Origin: Rhynchosporium graminicola
Lineage: Eukaryota > Ascomycota > Leotiomycetes > Helotiales > Ploettnerulaceae
Direction: 5' to 3'
NCBI GenBank assembly: GCA_900074885.1
Contig: FJUW01000042.1
Span: 124,001-188,000, forward strand
DNA length: 64,000 bases
This document shows positions 11,214 through 22,501 of the stretch, piece by piece. Under the pieces are notes generated by a model. The model did not search any database and was not told the DNA's origin. It saw nothing but the letters and a program-made list of their open reading frames with translations. Positions within the stretch are counted from its first letter, which is position 1. Each line of letters opens with the position of its first letter. The position numbers were made by a program, and so were the translations under genes.

Positions 11214-11481
11214 TATAATAATATAAGACTCGAGGCGGTATATAAGTAAGAATAAATAAGTAGGAAAGCTAAGAGTAATCTTATATAATCTATTATAAAG
11301 GAAATAAAAAGATAAGGAAAGAAGAAGAAAAGAGATAGAGTATAAGGTACCTTATATATATATACCGGTACTAGTCTAATACTATATCGAGTCGGATACT
11401 AGTTCTACTGGGATACCTATGAACTTAGGCCCTGGTATCTATCCTTCTTCTCATGTGATATTCAGGTGAGCTGTCGTCATA
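11214..11481 (-). repeat. LTR, minus orientation (268 bp), inverted partner of 8644-8911
   Basis: The reverse complement begins TATGACGACAGC and ends ...ATATTATTATA. It is the same length as 8644-8911 and matches it along its length, but keeps more original bases in its first half (for example CACATGAGAAG against TATATGAGAAG). It marks the right edge of the transposon block; base composition shifts sharply to about 45% GC after it. Confidence 0.8.
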
Positions 11482-12300
11482 AATTAAGGCTAAAGGGTGG
11501 TATATAAAATACTAGAATATTACTTATTTACTTTGAAAAGCGGCATGTAAACAACTTCCTAATCGGGTAAGTCGCCCTTGGCTACAAGGGGGGGGGTGCG
11601 AAGACTTTTTGCACCCTACTGTAAATAGGTCAGATCAGATTAGATTAGATTGGGATCCCTGTTCGGGAAAAAGTTGCCTGATCCGGAGATTCTGATGCTG
11701 AACGTGCAAGCTGGGCTCGAGGAAAGCCTTTATTTACAAACCATACATTGAACATAAAGTAAGCTGCAAACATGTCGTTGTAATCCTAGAAAAGTGGTCA
11801 TATCATGCAACTTGATCTTATCTCAATAGTACACAATATCTGTTTTACTGAGCTTCCCTCCGCCTAAAGGCTTTACAGATCTTCTGAAGCGAGTACTTGG
11901 ATAATTTATATTGACTCTGGAAGTTCCTTCACGTCATTCTAAGCTCTCTGAACTTAGATTGGCCTTCTTCAAGCCTTTTCTCTGTTCACCACCATACGGA
12001 GGCAATCCTGACCTCAACCCCAGTCAGGATAACCGAACGATTTTGGGAAACTTTCTGGCATCCCGCTTGCTTTTGCCGCAGCTGGGAACATCTGTTTTCG
12101 CCGCAACAACCCCAGATTCGCACTCCACATTCACCACCCATTGATCGTCGGAGCCTCTCCGCGCACAAGGGCAGACTGATTCTCATCAGCTCAGTCTAGG
12201 TTGATAAGTTTTGTCCTGACCTAAACCTCTCTACGACCCATTAAGCAAAGACACCCGCGCTGCCCCAACAAAATATCTCACCAGAAATCAGAAGGTCAAA
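11482..12300. other. Transition from transposon block to gene island; CBR1 upstream region
   Basis: Contains a G homopolymer near 11,589-11,597, three copies of GATTA near 11,638-11,651, and ordinary-composition sequence from about 11,700. Small open frames on both strands have no recognisable product. The last ~200 bases presumably hold the CBR1 promoter and 5' UTR; no specific element can be identified. Confidence 0.4.
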
Positions 12301-13421
12301 ATGTCCGAATTCTTCTCTAAGCAGAACATCAATGGAATCATCATTCCATCTGGGTTGTTGGTCGTTGGAACTTTGATTGTGAAGCAAGAATGGGTCCCTT
12401 GGGCGTGTCTCCTGGCAGCTATCCTCTCGGGTTGGAAGCTATTCAGTACAAGTACGTTTGAACTATCTCGCAGACTGCCAAACAATATGCGAATCCGAAC
12501 CTCACAGCTAGTCCAGGGGCCAAAGCAGTCTTAAAGCCAACTGAGTTCCAAGACTTCGAATTGACAGAGAAGACCATCATTTCTCACAATGTCGCCATGT
12601 ACGTCGAGCTACCCCTCTCTGACTACTTACACAGCTTAACCACGAATCCAGATACCGATTCAAGCTCCCCACGGAGACCTCAATCCTCGGCCTCCCCATC
12701 GGTCAACACATCTCCATCTCCGCAGATATTGCACAAGCAGACGGCAGCTCCAAAGAGATCGTTCGCTCTTATACCCCCATCTCCGGCGACCACCAACCCG
12801 GTTTCTTCGACCTCCTTATCAAGTCCTACCCCACAGGCAACATATCCAAATACATGGCTTCTCTTATCGTCGGACAAACCATCAAGGTCAAGGGTCCAAA
12901 GGGCGCTATGGTGTACACACCCAATATGGTTCGTCATTTCGGCATGATCGCAGGAGGAACGGGTATCACACCTATGTTGCAGATTATCCGCGCTGTCATT
13001 CGTGGACGTCCCACTGGCGATGTCACTAAGATTGACTTGATCTTCGCGAATGTAAATCAGGAGGATATCCTGCTTAAGGAGGATCTGGACCATTTGGCCG
13101 AGAAGGACGAGAATTTCAATGTCTACTATGTGCTGAATAACCCACCTGAGAAATGGGAAGGGGGTGTTGGTTTTGTTACTCCAGAGATGATGAGCGTATG
13201 TATTGTCTTTTCCTCGCTCCTTAGAGTTGCTTTGCCTCTGTATTACAATATATTTGACTAACACCCCTCAGAAATGGCTACCAAACCCCGCACCGGATGT
13301 CAAGCTTCTCCTCTGCGGTCCCCCACCTATGATCAGTGCTATGAAGAAGAATGCCGAAGGTCTAGGATTCGCAAAGGCACGTCCAGTAGCGAAGTTGGAG
13401 GATCAGGTATTTGCATTCTAG
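12301..13421 (+). CDS. CBR1: NADH-cytochrome b5 reductase (outer mitochondrial membrane/ER type)
   Basis: Four exons: 12301-12451, 12508-12598, 12652-13195, 13272-13421. They sum to 936 nt, or 311 aa, the usual length for fungal Cbr1. Introns have GTACGT, GTACGT and GTATGT donors and AG acceptors. The enzyme passes electrons from NADH through FAD to cytochrome b5 for fatty acid desaturation, sterol synthesis and related steps. The N-terminus (MSEFFSKQN... then a hydrophobic stretch at about 13-45) is the membrane anchor. The FAD-binding motif RSYTPISG, the GPKG turn, the NADH-binding [10 protein letters not shown] and the late CGPPPM motif are all present. The C-terminus LEDQVFAF is typical. 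It is convergent with the DUF6594 gene (319 bp between stops). The start at 12301 follows an A-rich AAA context. No damage is seen. Confidence 0.95.
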
Positions 13422-13739
13422 TTGTGGAGAATGGTGGGAGTAAGACTGGGGGGCTGTACTGGAGTCGGGAGGACATAGGTAAGAGAAGTATAGTGCTTTG
13501 GCTGGTACACTGGAAAGTTCGTATGGACAGGGGGCTGAGGATGTTGGGAGGAAGCGTAGTCGCTGATCCCAAAATAATGAAGTCTATGATGATCAGGCCA
13601 TTGCCAGCGCATAAGTACAATGAGGTATTGACTGGTGGGATAGCTCTTGATATTCCATAACATTCATACGACCCTTTGTGTTTATGTTCTAGCCCAATTC
13701 TTCACCTGCCCAGGAATTCCAGGATACCACCCACGTCTT

Positions 13740-15207
13740 CTAACCCCCTTGGCTCGGCTGAATCGCAGGCGTTGAGTTGTGAGAGCTGGAGCCTGCACTT
13801 TTGCCAACTTGCTTCATGTTACCTATAAACACAACTAGCACAGCACAGTACCTATCATGGTGTCAGCCAGTCGTCGCGTTGGAATCCAGACAAAGAGATC
13901 TGGGGTGTTAAGAGAAGAGTTTTGAAGACTAGGAGAGGTATGAACTACGCAGCAGCAGCAGCCAAAATCTCATGTCTTCTCGCCCTCGTAAACAACGACA
14001 ACGTCCCTGAAAAAATCAACGTAAAAGTCGTAAGCACTCCGATGATCTTCGAATTCGAATTCCCATCATTGACCTTTTCGTCGGTCGTCAGTTGCCAGAG
14101 AATGTAGACTGGGATGACCAGTTGAACGACGACGATGCATACGTTGACCATGGAGACGAGAAGGTCGATTCGGGTCCGTGAGAAGAGCTTTATGCCGGTG
14201 CTTTTAAACTCGACCTTTGCGCGGAGGTCCTGACGGTCAAATTCGTCAATTGCTTTCTGTGTTCGAAATGCAAAATGTTTACCTGAGTGGTGAAGAGCTT
14301 CAAATGCCAGTGACTTAGTAGGTTGAGGTTGCGAAGGAAAGGTGGTAGGACGTACAGTTGTGAATCTCAATGGAATGTTCTGCATGAATCTCTCCACTAG
14401 AACATCAAGCCATGCATTCTCCCGGCCAGGCTTGAGTGTAATGAGGTCTTCTCGTCTATATATGTAACGTTCTTTTTTCGAACTTAAGGGTGTCTCTTCG
14501 TCAAAGTAGCTGCGGACGCTCTCAAAGTCTCGAGTAGGAGGCCGGTTGAAGGTTGCAAGGTCTCTCGCAGCTGACAGCAGACTTGCTATACATACGGATA
14601 AGCGTTTCGCAACAACGTTCGTCACTTCACATAGAACTGAATCGGAACTCGACCTACTATACTGCTTAAAGTTCTCTTCAATCTCGCGGAACAGTTTGCT
14701 TCGCTCGGGGCCTTCAGCCTCATCATGCTCTCGTGATCTCAATCGTAGTGAATCGCTGTGTTTATGCGACTGATCCAAATTATCCAGCATTGTTTCGAGT
14801 TCGCGTAGCTGATCTTGTTTATTCAGCAGTATACGTGCTTGCAAGAAACCGAACCGTCGGTAGAGCATGAAGTTCTCATCACAATCGAGTAATGCTGCCA
14901 GGCGAGGGTAGCCTTCTGGACACTGGTACACTGTCAAGGCAAAATTAAGTTTAAGGCTGACATGAAAAGAAAAAGGAGAGAGCTGTTAGCATAGCTTACA
15001 AGCACGAACAATGATTTCTCCTCTCCACGTTGGCTTCGTCTTGAAAGGTCGGAAGTTCCGAAGCCTCTTGACCATTATCGTTAGACCAATCAGGAAAGAC
15101 CAAGTTATATGACTGTCAGTCGCTGGATCTTCTCCGAGAGCATCTCCCATCGCCTCTGGGACTTGGCCCTTCTCCATCACATCGCTTTCATCTTGAGCTA
15201 AAGACAT
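13740..15207 (-). CDS. DUF6594 family membrane protein
   Basis: Three exons on the minus strand: 15207-15000, 14930-13949, 13851-13740. They sum to 1,302 nt, or 433 aa. The first intron (GTAAGC...CAG) joins a ~70-residue N-terminus to the family's opening YQCPEGYPRLAALL. The second intron (GTAGTT...TAG) joins the Ala run to YCAVLVVFIGN, the usual DUF6594 end. The family is fungal and of unknown biochemical role. Visible parts are a soluble N-terminal domain with a predicted helix containing QDQLRELETMLDNLDQ, a middle YIYRREDLI segment, and three closely spaced C-terminal membrane helices (VCIVVVQLVIPVYILW, IIGVLTTFTLIFSGTLSLF, AAYCAVLVVFIG). The motif RARRHEI between helices 2 and 3 is conserved. 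A broken second copy lies at 18.8-19.5 kb on the plus strand. Confidence 0.85.
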
Positions 15208-16139
15208 ATCTCACTTTCGCCAGTGTTTATCTGACCAATAATGATAATGTAATGGACAACTTATGGGAGGAAGATTTTCACGATAGATACAGTAATATCC
15301 GAGTCCATCGAACAATACGGCAAACTTTGTTACTAGCTGTACGACTCCAGTAAGGCTATGTATATTGCTTAGGCTTCCGTGACGTGGTGTCGGCGTAGAA
15401 GACGGCTGCTTGCGTCAAGGCTTTCCTCTTGCAATGGACTTGCATGTCAAGGTCATCTATGCTACACACGATGCCACTCATAATCCCTGCATCTACCTTC
15501 AGGACTTCCAGACTAGATTATATGCATGATTCCGTGTTTCCTGGCATGTGAATAAAAAGCGCTTATTACTGAGATGTGGTTGGCCTTCCCAGAAATCTCA
15601 CAATATGCTCCTTCCACACAACACAAGAGTTTGCATTCCACAGTTCGAGATCAAAAATTCTTGTTTATTCCGTTCCTGTAAAATTGGTAAATGTCAATGG
15701 CTTGGAATCTTGGTAGCTAGCCCGATCGTGAAGTTATGGGAAAGGCGGGATTGATGTCAATGATACTTGGTTTTGAGGCCAGGAATGCAATAGGGCAGTA
15801 CATTCCTCCAAACCTTCCATGTTTCGACCAGAAGAAAAAACTCATAATAATAATCTTAAAGGGAATTCCTATAGCGTTCCTTCTGCTATTTTAAAGGGTC
15901 ACGCCCAATCGGACGACGGGACTCGCTTAGAGGTCACCAAACAGGGCGGAAGTAAACAAATGTAAGTGCATAAGTTCGGGACAGCAACGTCGTTGTCATT
16001 CATTCACATGTTCCAGATCTAGATCCAGAAACTGTTCTACAGAACAATCCGCTCCTACTTGCAATCCCCAATGTAGACAAAACAAATCGCCATCTGCAGA
16101 CCGTGAATGATCTTTCATTCCAGCTGATGAAGCTACAGC
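15208..16139. other. Intergenic, no gene seen
   Basis: Ordinary-composition sequence between the DUF6594 start and the 3' end of the small minus-strand gene. Open frames of up to 68 codons look random. It should include the DUF6594 promoter near 15.2-15.4 kb. Confidence 0.4.
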
Positions 16140-16493
16140 TCAAGTGCTCTTGGCCGCCCCTACTCCTTCTCCCTCAATCTTTGCTGAACGTTGAAAGCTC
16201 GTAACTCCGAAAGGAACTCCCTTAGGATTCTCAACCGAGATTCCGAAATAGTCCTTTGGCTCCGCCTTCTCGATGGTAGAGAGATAAAAGTAGCACTCAT
16301 CATCTCCAGAATTGCATTTTTCTCTGTCCAAATACGGTCCACAAGCAACGTAAAGGGATCCAGGGACCACTCCTCTGCTCGGGTCAAAGTTGACATCGAC
16401 CAAGTCACCCTTCTTGTAGGTTTCGCCGGCAATCTTCAATGCGTTATTGTAGGCGGCGTCGCTGTCCTTCGGCTTTGGGAGTTTGGTGGACAT
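16140..16493 (-). CDS. Small unknown protein (117 aa)
   Basis: The frame begins MSTKLPKPKDSDAAYNNALK and ends GEGVGAAKST. I chose the ATG at 16493 (CCAAGATGTCC context) over one 13 codons upstream. The upstream stretch ends in a possible acceptor (GTGTAATAG), which suggests a 5' UTR intron. The protein is hydrophilic, with no signal peptide or membrane helix. It has a short beta-rich centre (GDLVDVNFDPSRG, GSLYVACGPY, ECYFYLST) and a pair of nearby cysteines (KCNSGDDEC). Codon use and the absence of stops suggest a real gene, but I do not recognise the family. Confidence 0.55.
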   Translation of the reverse strand: MSTKLPKPKDSDAAYNNALKIAGETYKKGDLVDVNFDPSRGVVPGSLYVACGPYLDREKCNSGDDECYFYLSTIEKAEPKDYFGISVENPKGVPFGVTSFQRSAKIEGEGVGAAKST

Positions 16494-18684
16494 CTTGGGT
16501 CTACTTCCTATTACACAAGTTAGCCATATCACTACTGCAAGAGTGAAGAAGAACTGGATCGATGGTCGAATATACTGACTGTGACGTAGAAAAAGAACTT
16601 GCTATTAGATGACAGAGAAGAGGCAAATGCTTCCGTTGGTGGTGATCTGCGGGGTGTTTGTGGAGACACTTGTGTTGATGTTGAGGAAGAAGAACATAAC
16701 CACCGCTCAAGTCCAGCTGTCATATAGAAGAATGTATGCCATTCAAAGTGGATGAAATTAGTCTCAAGATCTTTCTCTTTTAAGATTCGAAGAGTCGGGG
16801 AGCAGCACTTGAGGCCTCGAAACAGTAAATCAACTCTTTTTCTGAGACCCTATGCCTTAGAATTCGATGTTTGAACACTATAAAGAACTGCGAAAAGAAT
16901 CACTAAAGCGTATTATGCAGACATGAGGCATGGCTCTCAGTAAAGGCTGCCATATTGTTCCAGCTCTTGGAGACATCATAGTCGAATTATCTTTAATTTT
17001 AAAGATACTCCCTTTCTTATGAGACAGAAGAAACCAGGATCTGCATCCGGAAAGCAGGAGACGTATGAAGGCGAAATTGTATAGCGACCTCGAGATAAGA
17101 GATTTGTAAAGCAGTGGAATGTTGTTTTGCAAATAATGTCAAAATATGATAGTGAATTGATTCGACCTGATTCGAGCTCATGCTTCCTTGATATATTTGG
17201 GTCCAAAATAACGTCTTTAGCTAGTATTGCGGCTATCAGAGAATCAAAACTTGCCATCTTTGTAGCTTAGAAATGGGTTTATACCAGGCTTCTTAAGTTA
17301 ATCGGAGGGGTCGTCCTCCGCTCCAATGGTTCGCGTAGTTGAGAATACATACTCACTGAATGTTGACGAGTCTCACTTAGCTACATGAAAAAAAGAGATC
17401 CAAATATTTGCTAGCTTTCATAATCTAGACATAGTGAACTTTTAGATAAGATGCGGTCACTTTCTTCTATTTCTTATTGGTATCAATTACGTCTAAAAGC
17501 TGGTATCAAGGCCTTGATATGCTAATGCTACATTATTCGTAGGTGGAAATTTTGCTTCCTCGAAGACAAGCAAAAGCATATGTACAAGAAAGATATAAGG
17601 TTCTTCCCATTTTCTTTTTACCGAAACTCGAGTAAATCGGCTCTATGTTTATCATTTGGAAGCTATAGTACCCCCAAAGCTCAAGCTTGAGATTAGTTAC
17701 TTGGCCCTGATGAGACTGTCTATTGTTTGACACGGAGCCATGGACAAGGTTTACCCAAAAATCCCAAAATTTTGAAGCTCAACGATACGCTCGATACTTG
17801 CTTCATCTTATCAACTTGAGGATTCATAAGTATGAAACACCTGTGTGGGGGAGATGTGAAATTTTTGAGCTTTCACATTGAATTGCGAAGTTGGCCAAGA
17901 GGAGATGTTAACAAAATCGCCTTAGGTGCAGACAGGGATTCTGAGCGGCTATTCAGGTAGCGTTTTCCCCAGTTCAAGAAGATGACCACTTTCTTGATGA
18001 CAAATTGATACTTGAGATTATATTAATATCGACAGCTGGTTTTATTGATTACAACCTACTTACGTCTACCCTTTAGTTTCCAGTTTGTGGATACCCCATG
18101 TTGCAGCAGTGGGCAAGAAAGCCCGATTGGCAACTGCGGATTAGAAGCTGGATCGGGACAAATATCTGATCATCACTCGATCAACTGAATATCACTTGAT
18201 CGGCTCAGAGATACGTGACCATGGTTGGCTACTCGGGTATGATGCTCTTCATTCCTTCAGTATCATAGCAAGTGCCCTAGAAAATATGTCTCTCAAATCC
18301 ACGTTGACATCTCCACTAAGCAATAAGCGACAATCTTCTGTTTGACAGTGTTTGTGGCGTCCTTCCCTAATCTGCAAATTCACCAGGCTCGTCTATCATA
18401 ATCCAAGTAAAGTCCCCTTCGACCCTGTCAATCGTTCCCGGTCCCTCGTATAAAACCATGGAACGATCTCTTGCGACATTGACGTGTTGGCCTTGTACGA
18501 AATTCGTATTGGAAGCCTTAGTAATAGTTAGGATAGACCTTCTCTGATTTCGATACACTTACTATGCTGGGCTTGATTTTATTTGGACTGAATAAACTTT
18601 TGATCTTTAAAGCTGCAGCCGGATCGTTGTTAGCAGTGACAACTGAATCGGGCGAGGGAATACTACGTACTGCTCCCTGCATTC
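16494..18684. other. Gene-poor stretch
   Basis: About 2.2 kb, AT-leaning, with only short open frames in conflicting frames on both strands. A 63-codon minus-strand frame at 18367-18558 is open but resembles nothing known to me. No RNA gene signal is seen. The stretch nearest the DUF6594 pseudogene may hold its unrecognisable 5' part. Confidence 0.35.
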
Positions 18685-18759
18685 TTGCCCTTGCTTGTGT
18701 CTATTCCTTGGGCCTTGGCTAGCTTACCCGCAACAATCGCGAAGCTCTTAAATCCCATC

Positions 18760-19459
18760 GTGATGAAGCTCTGCACGGCTCTCTTCTGTAAACGCCAAGA
18801 TATGGGTTATAAGAATCTGAGAACATATTTCGATAGGGGGATGCCCATTCGAGAACATAAGTGCCACATTTATCATGAAGAGCACATATTGACACTCAAC
18901 GGACTAGCTTCTGTGTGGCTTGATGGTGCGCAAGACGGACTACTTGCAGCTTTACCAACGAGACTTACGCGAGTGGGTTTTGCCGCTATCAGATAGAATT
19001 ATAAAGGCTGACCAGGCCTACAGTTTTTCTTTTCCAATACGGTACTATCATCGAGTATTCGTAACAGTTCGGGTACTGGCTGAACATCCAGGTAGTATAA
19101 GCAAAATCAGATTTAATGATAATAGGAGTCGCTTTATACGATCGGAACAGTATTACTCGATTCAAGACCGGCATAGTCATAGGAATGATCATGATCCACT
19201 TCGCTGGTCCTGTATATGTCTTGTGGTATATGGCACGAAATAAACAGACCAACTCGGCGACTGCTACCAGGGTTTCGCTTCTATTTGTTTTCACCTACAC
19301 CTTCTCGATTGTCTTATCCCAATTCACCAGAATCACAAGACACGAGCTTTTGGCTTCTGCTGCTGCGTAAGTATCGAAGTATTTCAATCAGTTAGAAAGC
19401 TAATTTGCCACAGATACTGTGCAGTACTTGTGGTGTTTATCGGTAATACTAAGAATTAA
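18760..19459 (+). pseudogene. Broken DUF6594 family copy
   Basis: The piece near 18,810-18,960 reads NLRTYFDRGMPI...IYHEEHILTLN...VWLD. This parallels VRSYFDEETPL...IYRREDLITLK...AWLD of the intact gene at 13.7-15.2 kb. The C-terminal part continues in a different frame from about 19,116 with PVYVLWYM, SIVLSQFTRITRHELLASAAA, an intron (19367-19413, GTAAGT...CAG) and YCAVLVVFIGNTKN, ending at 19459. The intron sits at the same place as in the intact copy. The N-terminal YQCPEGYPRL region is missing and the frames between the two parts do not join, so the gene is dead or at best a truncated C-terminal fragment. The two copies are diverged at protein level, so this is not a recent duplicate. Confidence 0.75.
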
Positions 19460-19984
19460 TGATTGTCAAGATCACATAGAGGATTGTCTATGACAGCGAT
19501 CGAAAATTTACTGGCGAATCCTCTTCACCGGATCGGGAAGAGTTCATGTTGCTCTTTATGTCTTGAGGGCTATTCGTCATCGAAATTCTTCCGCCTTTGA
19601 TTATGAACTAATTCGCCCTTTGCCCTGGTATTTTAATTCCTATAAAGTATCTGCTTTACCAAGGAGACAACGGGGTAAGCGAAGGGATTACGCACATGGG
19701 CTCGCTAGATTCTCATGCATGTGAACAGTTTATTGTTTTGCAGTTGATTTGGAACTTGGGCAAGTATTTTTGATAAAATTTAAAATCAAATCAGAGACAT
19801 TCCATGATCAAATCACTTGTTTATAGTATTCGTCTCGTTGGGTATCTAAGTCTCTGTATAAATCATCCCGCTTGTAGACGTAGGTTCTCATGCGACCCTT
19901 TCTCAGAACAGCCTCTGTCAATCCGGGGCCCATACTTCACATCAATGCTTTCATACTCGTAAATGACCACTCAAATCGCGAGGA

Positions 19985-20710
19985 AAATGTCGTAAGATCA
20001 AGGAGCTCTCAATGCTCCAAAAATCAACTCCTTGCCGTCCAGGCAGGTAATTCGCGTAGCCAGCATCATACTGCTGCGAGTAAAACTCCACAGTATGTGC
20101 CTAGAGCATTAACTTTCTTCCTCAGGATATAGTAGTTGAAGAGGTCACACTTATTCGTGTCGTACTGTCCAGTCCAGAGCATGATCTATTTGTACCAGAG
20201 GGGTGATTTAGTGCTGATGGAGTTCTGAAAATTGGCGTAAGCAGCGCAGAGAGCTGGCTTGTATGGTCTAGGAAAGAAATTGGTGCTGATGGAAGTGCTT
20301 GGGTGGTTGTGAGCCTTGGATCCGTCGCCTCCACATTGCTTGGGTTCTTGCCATCCTGGTTGGGTGGCAGGAGTCGTTTTGTTTGTTTTTTCAAGACCGT
20401 TACTGCTGGCCACCACGGCTTGGAAAGGATCCTGGGTATGGCTATAGTTGATGGCGGACTCGGGTTTGACTTCGAACCCCCAAAGAGTGCACTTGTAGTT
20501 GGTGATAGAAGGTTAGTTTGTGCAGTTGTCAGATGGGTTAAGCGAAAGATCACACTCGACGTAGAGCTAAATACTGGGCAGAGAATCTCGTTATTGCAGT
20601 ACTCGGCACAGAGTAGTGCATCGTAAGACATGAAGGTATTCGATCCGAGTTGCGCGTCAGCGCTGACTGCGGCAAAACTGCTCGACTTCTTGAGGCATGA
20701 GGGCGTAACA
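19985..20710 (-). pseudogene. Frameshifted gene for a conserved fungal secreted Cys-rich (apple-like) protein
   Basis: Pieces in three minus-strand frames line up with one family. From right to left they read CLKKSSSFAAVSADAQ and ALLCAEYCNNEILC, then YVECDLSLNPSDNCTN, a TAG stop, PSITNYKCTLWGFEV, FQAVVASSNG, ATQPGW, KPALCAAYANFQNS, CDLFNYYILRKKVNALGTYC, and YDAGYANYLPG. The familiar fungal secreted proteins have CTLWGxPV, QCAAAC, CNFFNSYVLxKN--PQGTYC and SSYATNxGQ in this order. At least two frameshifts and two stops separate the parts, and no signal peptide can be assigned. The plus-strand open frame at 20303-20626 is a shadow of it. Confidence 0.7.
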
Positions 20711-21172
20711 ATGGCTCCATGGAATTCTACTTTAGCTACTTGGCGGCCGAAGTATTAGGATCTGAAAGTGGATATTTGAAATTGTAGTTATAGTGTGGGC
20801 GAACATATGCACATTCTGAGTTTAGATAGGTTGGTCCCTAGGAGCGAAATTCTCCTAGCATATGAAACACGACAGCAATATATATTTATATAACAAGGTT
20901 TGATTCATGATATACTCCTATACTATCTCTATCTTTCTGAATTGCCAAAGCCACGGCCAGCGAGGGAAAGAAAGATGCTATACTCCTCGTAGCATTTTTT
21001 CAGAGGTCAAATATTTACATGACGAAGCTATTGCTGTTTTTCGAAGAGAGGTCAAAGTAGGGGACTGCTAGAACGCTGTACATAGTGTCTTTTGAAAATA
21101 GACGACCCGATTGCCGTGTGATATCAGGGTCCGACATGATTAATAACCTATCGAGAATAGGTCGAAGCAAGA

Positions 21173-22501
21173 TCAGCATTTATCTGACTTCGAATTCTGA
21201 TTTATCTTTTGCTGTTTCGATTCTGTTTTCGATTTACCAGTACCACAAGATTTGCGTCGAATCGTGCCAGTACCAAGCAACTTTCTGTCTCCTCTGCTCC
21301 CAAATTTGCCTCCTCTCAGGCTCTTACACAAGCGGAAGCCGCCTTCAAAGTCAGGCGCAGCATCACCATTGTAATCATCATCTGAATCTGCATGGCAATA
21401 GTCAATCCGGTATGCCAACTCATCCTCCAACTGAGCTGGATGCGTTTCATAGCTAATTCTTCGAAGACTCCGAGATGTGGAGATGATTTGCTGAGGTTTT
21501 TCTCTTGCTTCATGTCGTCGTACACGAGCATCTTCTTCCTTGATCCATTCTCCCTCATAGCAAACATATCCCCATTCCATCATGTCTTGTCTGCGGAAAT
21601 CTTCAGTAGGAGAAGCACCTCTGAATGTACCAGGTCGGCCACCAGCAAAGTCAGTGAGCTTGTCGAAAAAGTCAGGATCATTCGTCTTCGCATCGCGCAC
21701 GAAATGTTCGATGCCCTCGTCGAGATCACCAGGAGTATACTTCAGGCGTTCAAAAAACCCATAATCAAGATTTGGATCTAGCCCACCAGCTGGGACGATA
21801 TACCTCACGATAGCCATTAGATCAGTAAGCTTTCCATAGAAGGATTTGGAGTTATGGAGGCTGGAGAGAAGGCATGCCCCACCTTCACTGGATGTGGCAG
21901 ATGAAGGACTAGTGCCACTGACTGGCTCGTCCAAATGTTGCTGTTGTAGTACATCTGAGGTGTATTGGTCTCGAAGAGAACTCTTACGATTGTGGGGAGC
22001 TCTTCGTATCTGCTTCGAACTGATGAAGGAGGAAGAAGCATGGTCAGAGCTGCGCGAACATTTTATTTGGTGCGGCATACCAGTAGCTAAACCCGAATAG
22101 AACCGAGGTCGAATAGGCATGGAGTAGATAGGTGGATGCTGGACCCATATTGGAGAATCATGTACCATCAGTCCAGTAGGCCAGGCATATGTACCGTTGA
22201 CGTAGCGGATCCAGCTCTCAGGAGGGATGTTCCAGCTAGCAAGAGCTGATGCGACCTGAATTGGAATCCCAGCAAGGGTAGAAGTTGCTGCGCATCTGGT
22301 AGTGGAGGAGAAAGAGGAGTCTTCAGCTCGGACTTGACGCGTCAAGGTATCCCGCTTCACCGTGGGGGATGATAGTCGAGGGAACTGATAGGGTTGCGGA
22401 ATCGGAGTGCGGTAAGTTGAGATAGACGCGTCTGGAGCGACTGGTACATTAAGATAATGAGGATGCATGAAATCCGGCATGATGCACGGCGTATATGACA
22501 A
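21173..22501 (-). CDS. Unknown fungal protein (442 aa)
   Basis: A single uninterrupted 443-codon frame from MSYTPCIMPDF. I do not recognise it. The first ~220 residues are Ser/Pro-rich and low in structure. The middle (about 225-330) looks folded, with LTDLMAIVRYIVPAGG, DYGFFERLKYTPGDLDEGIEHFV, DFFDKLTDFAGGRPGTF and WGYVCYEGEWIKEEDARVR. The last ~100 residues are acidic and then basic (ADSDDDYNGD, later RRKSCGTGKSKTESK). There is no signal peptide or membrane helix; a nuclear or cytosolic protein is possible from the basic tail. The length of the frame in a 45% GC region and the biased composition support a real gene. Introns cannot be excluded. Confidence 0.7.
   Translation of the reverse strand: MSYTPCIMPDFMHPHYLNVPVAPDASISTYRTPIPQPYQFPRLSSPTVKRDTLTRQVRAEDSSFSSTTRCAATSTLAGIPIQVASALASWNIPPESWIRYVNGTYAWPTGLMVHDSPIWVQHPPIYSMPIRPRFYSGLATGMPHQIKCSRSSDHASSSFISSKQIRRAPHNRKSSLRDQYTSDVLQQQHLDEPVSGTSPSSATSSEGGACLLSSLHNSKSFYGKLTDLMAIVRYIVPAGGLDPNLDYGFFERLKYTPGDLDEGIEHFVRDAKTNDPDFFDKLTDFAGGRPGTFRGASPTEDFRRQDMMEWGYVCYEGEWIKEEDARVRRHEAREKPQQIISTSRSLRRISYETHPAQLEDELAYRIDYCHADSDDDYNGDAAPDFEGGFRLCKSLRGGKFGSRGDRKLLGTGTIRRKSCGTGKSKTESKQQKINQNSKSDKC

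Noticed and set aside
13274..13660. 128-codon plus-strand frame overlapping the CBR1 last exon
   Set aside because: Different frame from the exon that gives CGPPPM and LEDQVFAF; no independent support.
16976..17257. Minus-strand frames near 17 kb
   Set aside because: Mutually overlapping in different frames, with random-looking composition.
20303..20626. 107-codon plus-strand frame
   Set aside because: It lies opposite the secreted-protein pseudogene, whose conserved motifs are on the minus strand; a shadow frame.
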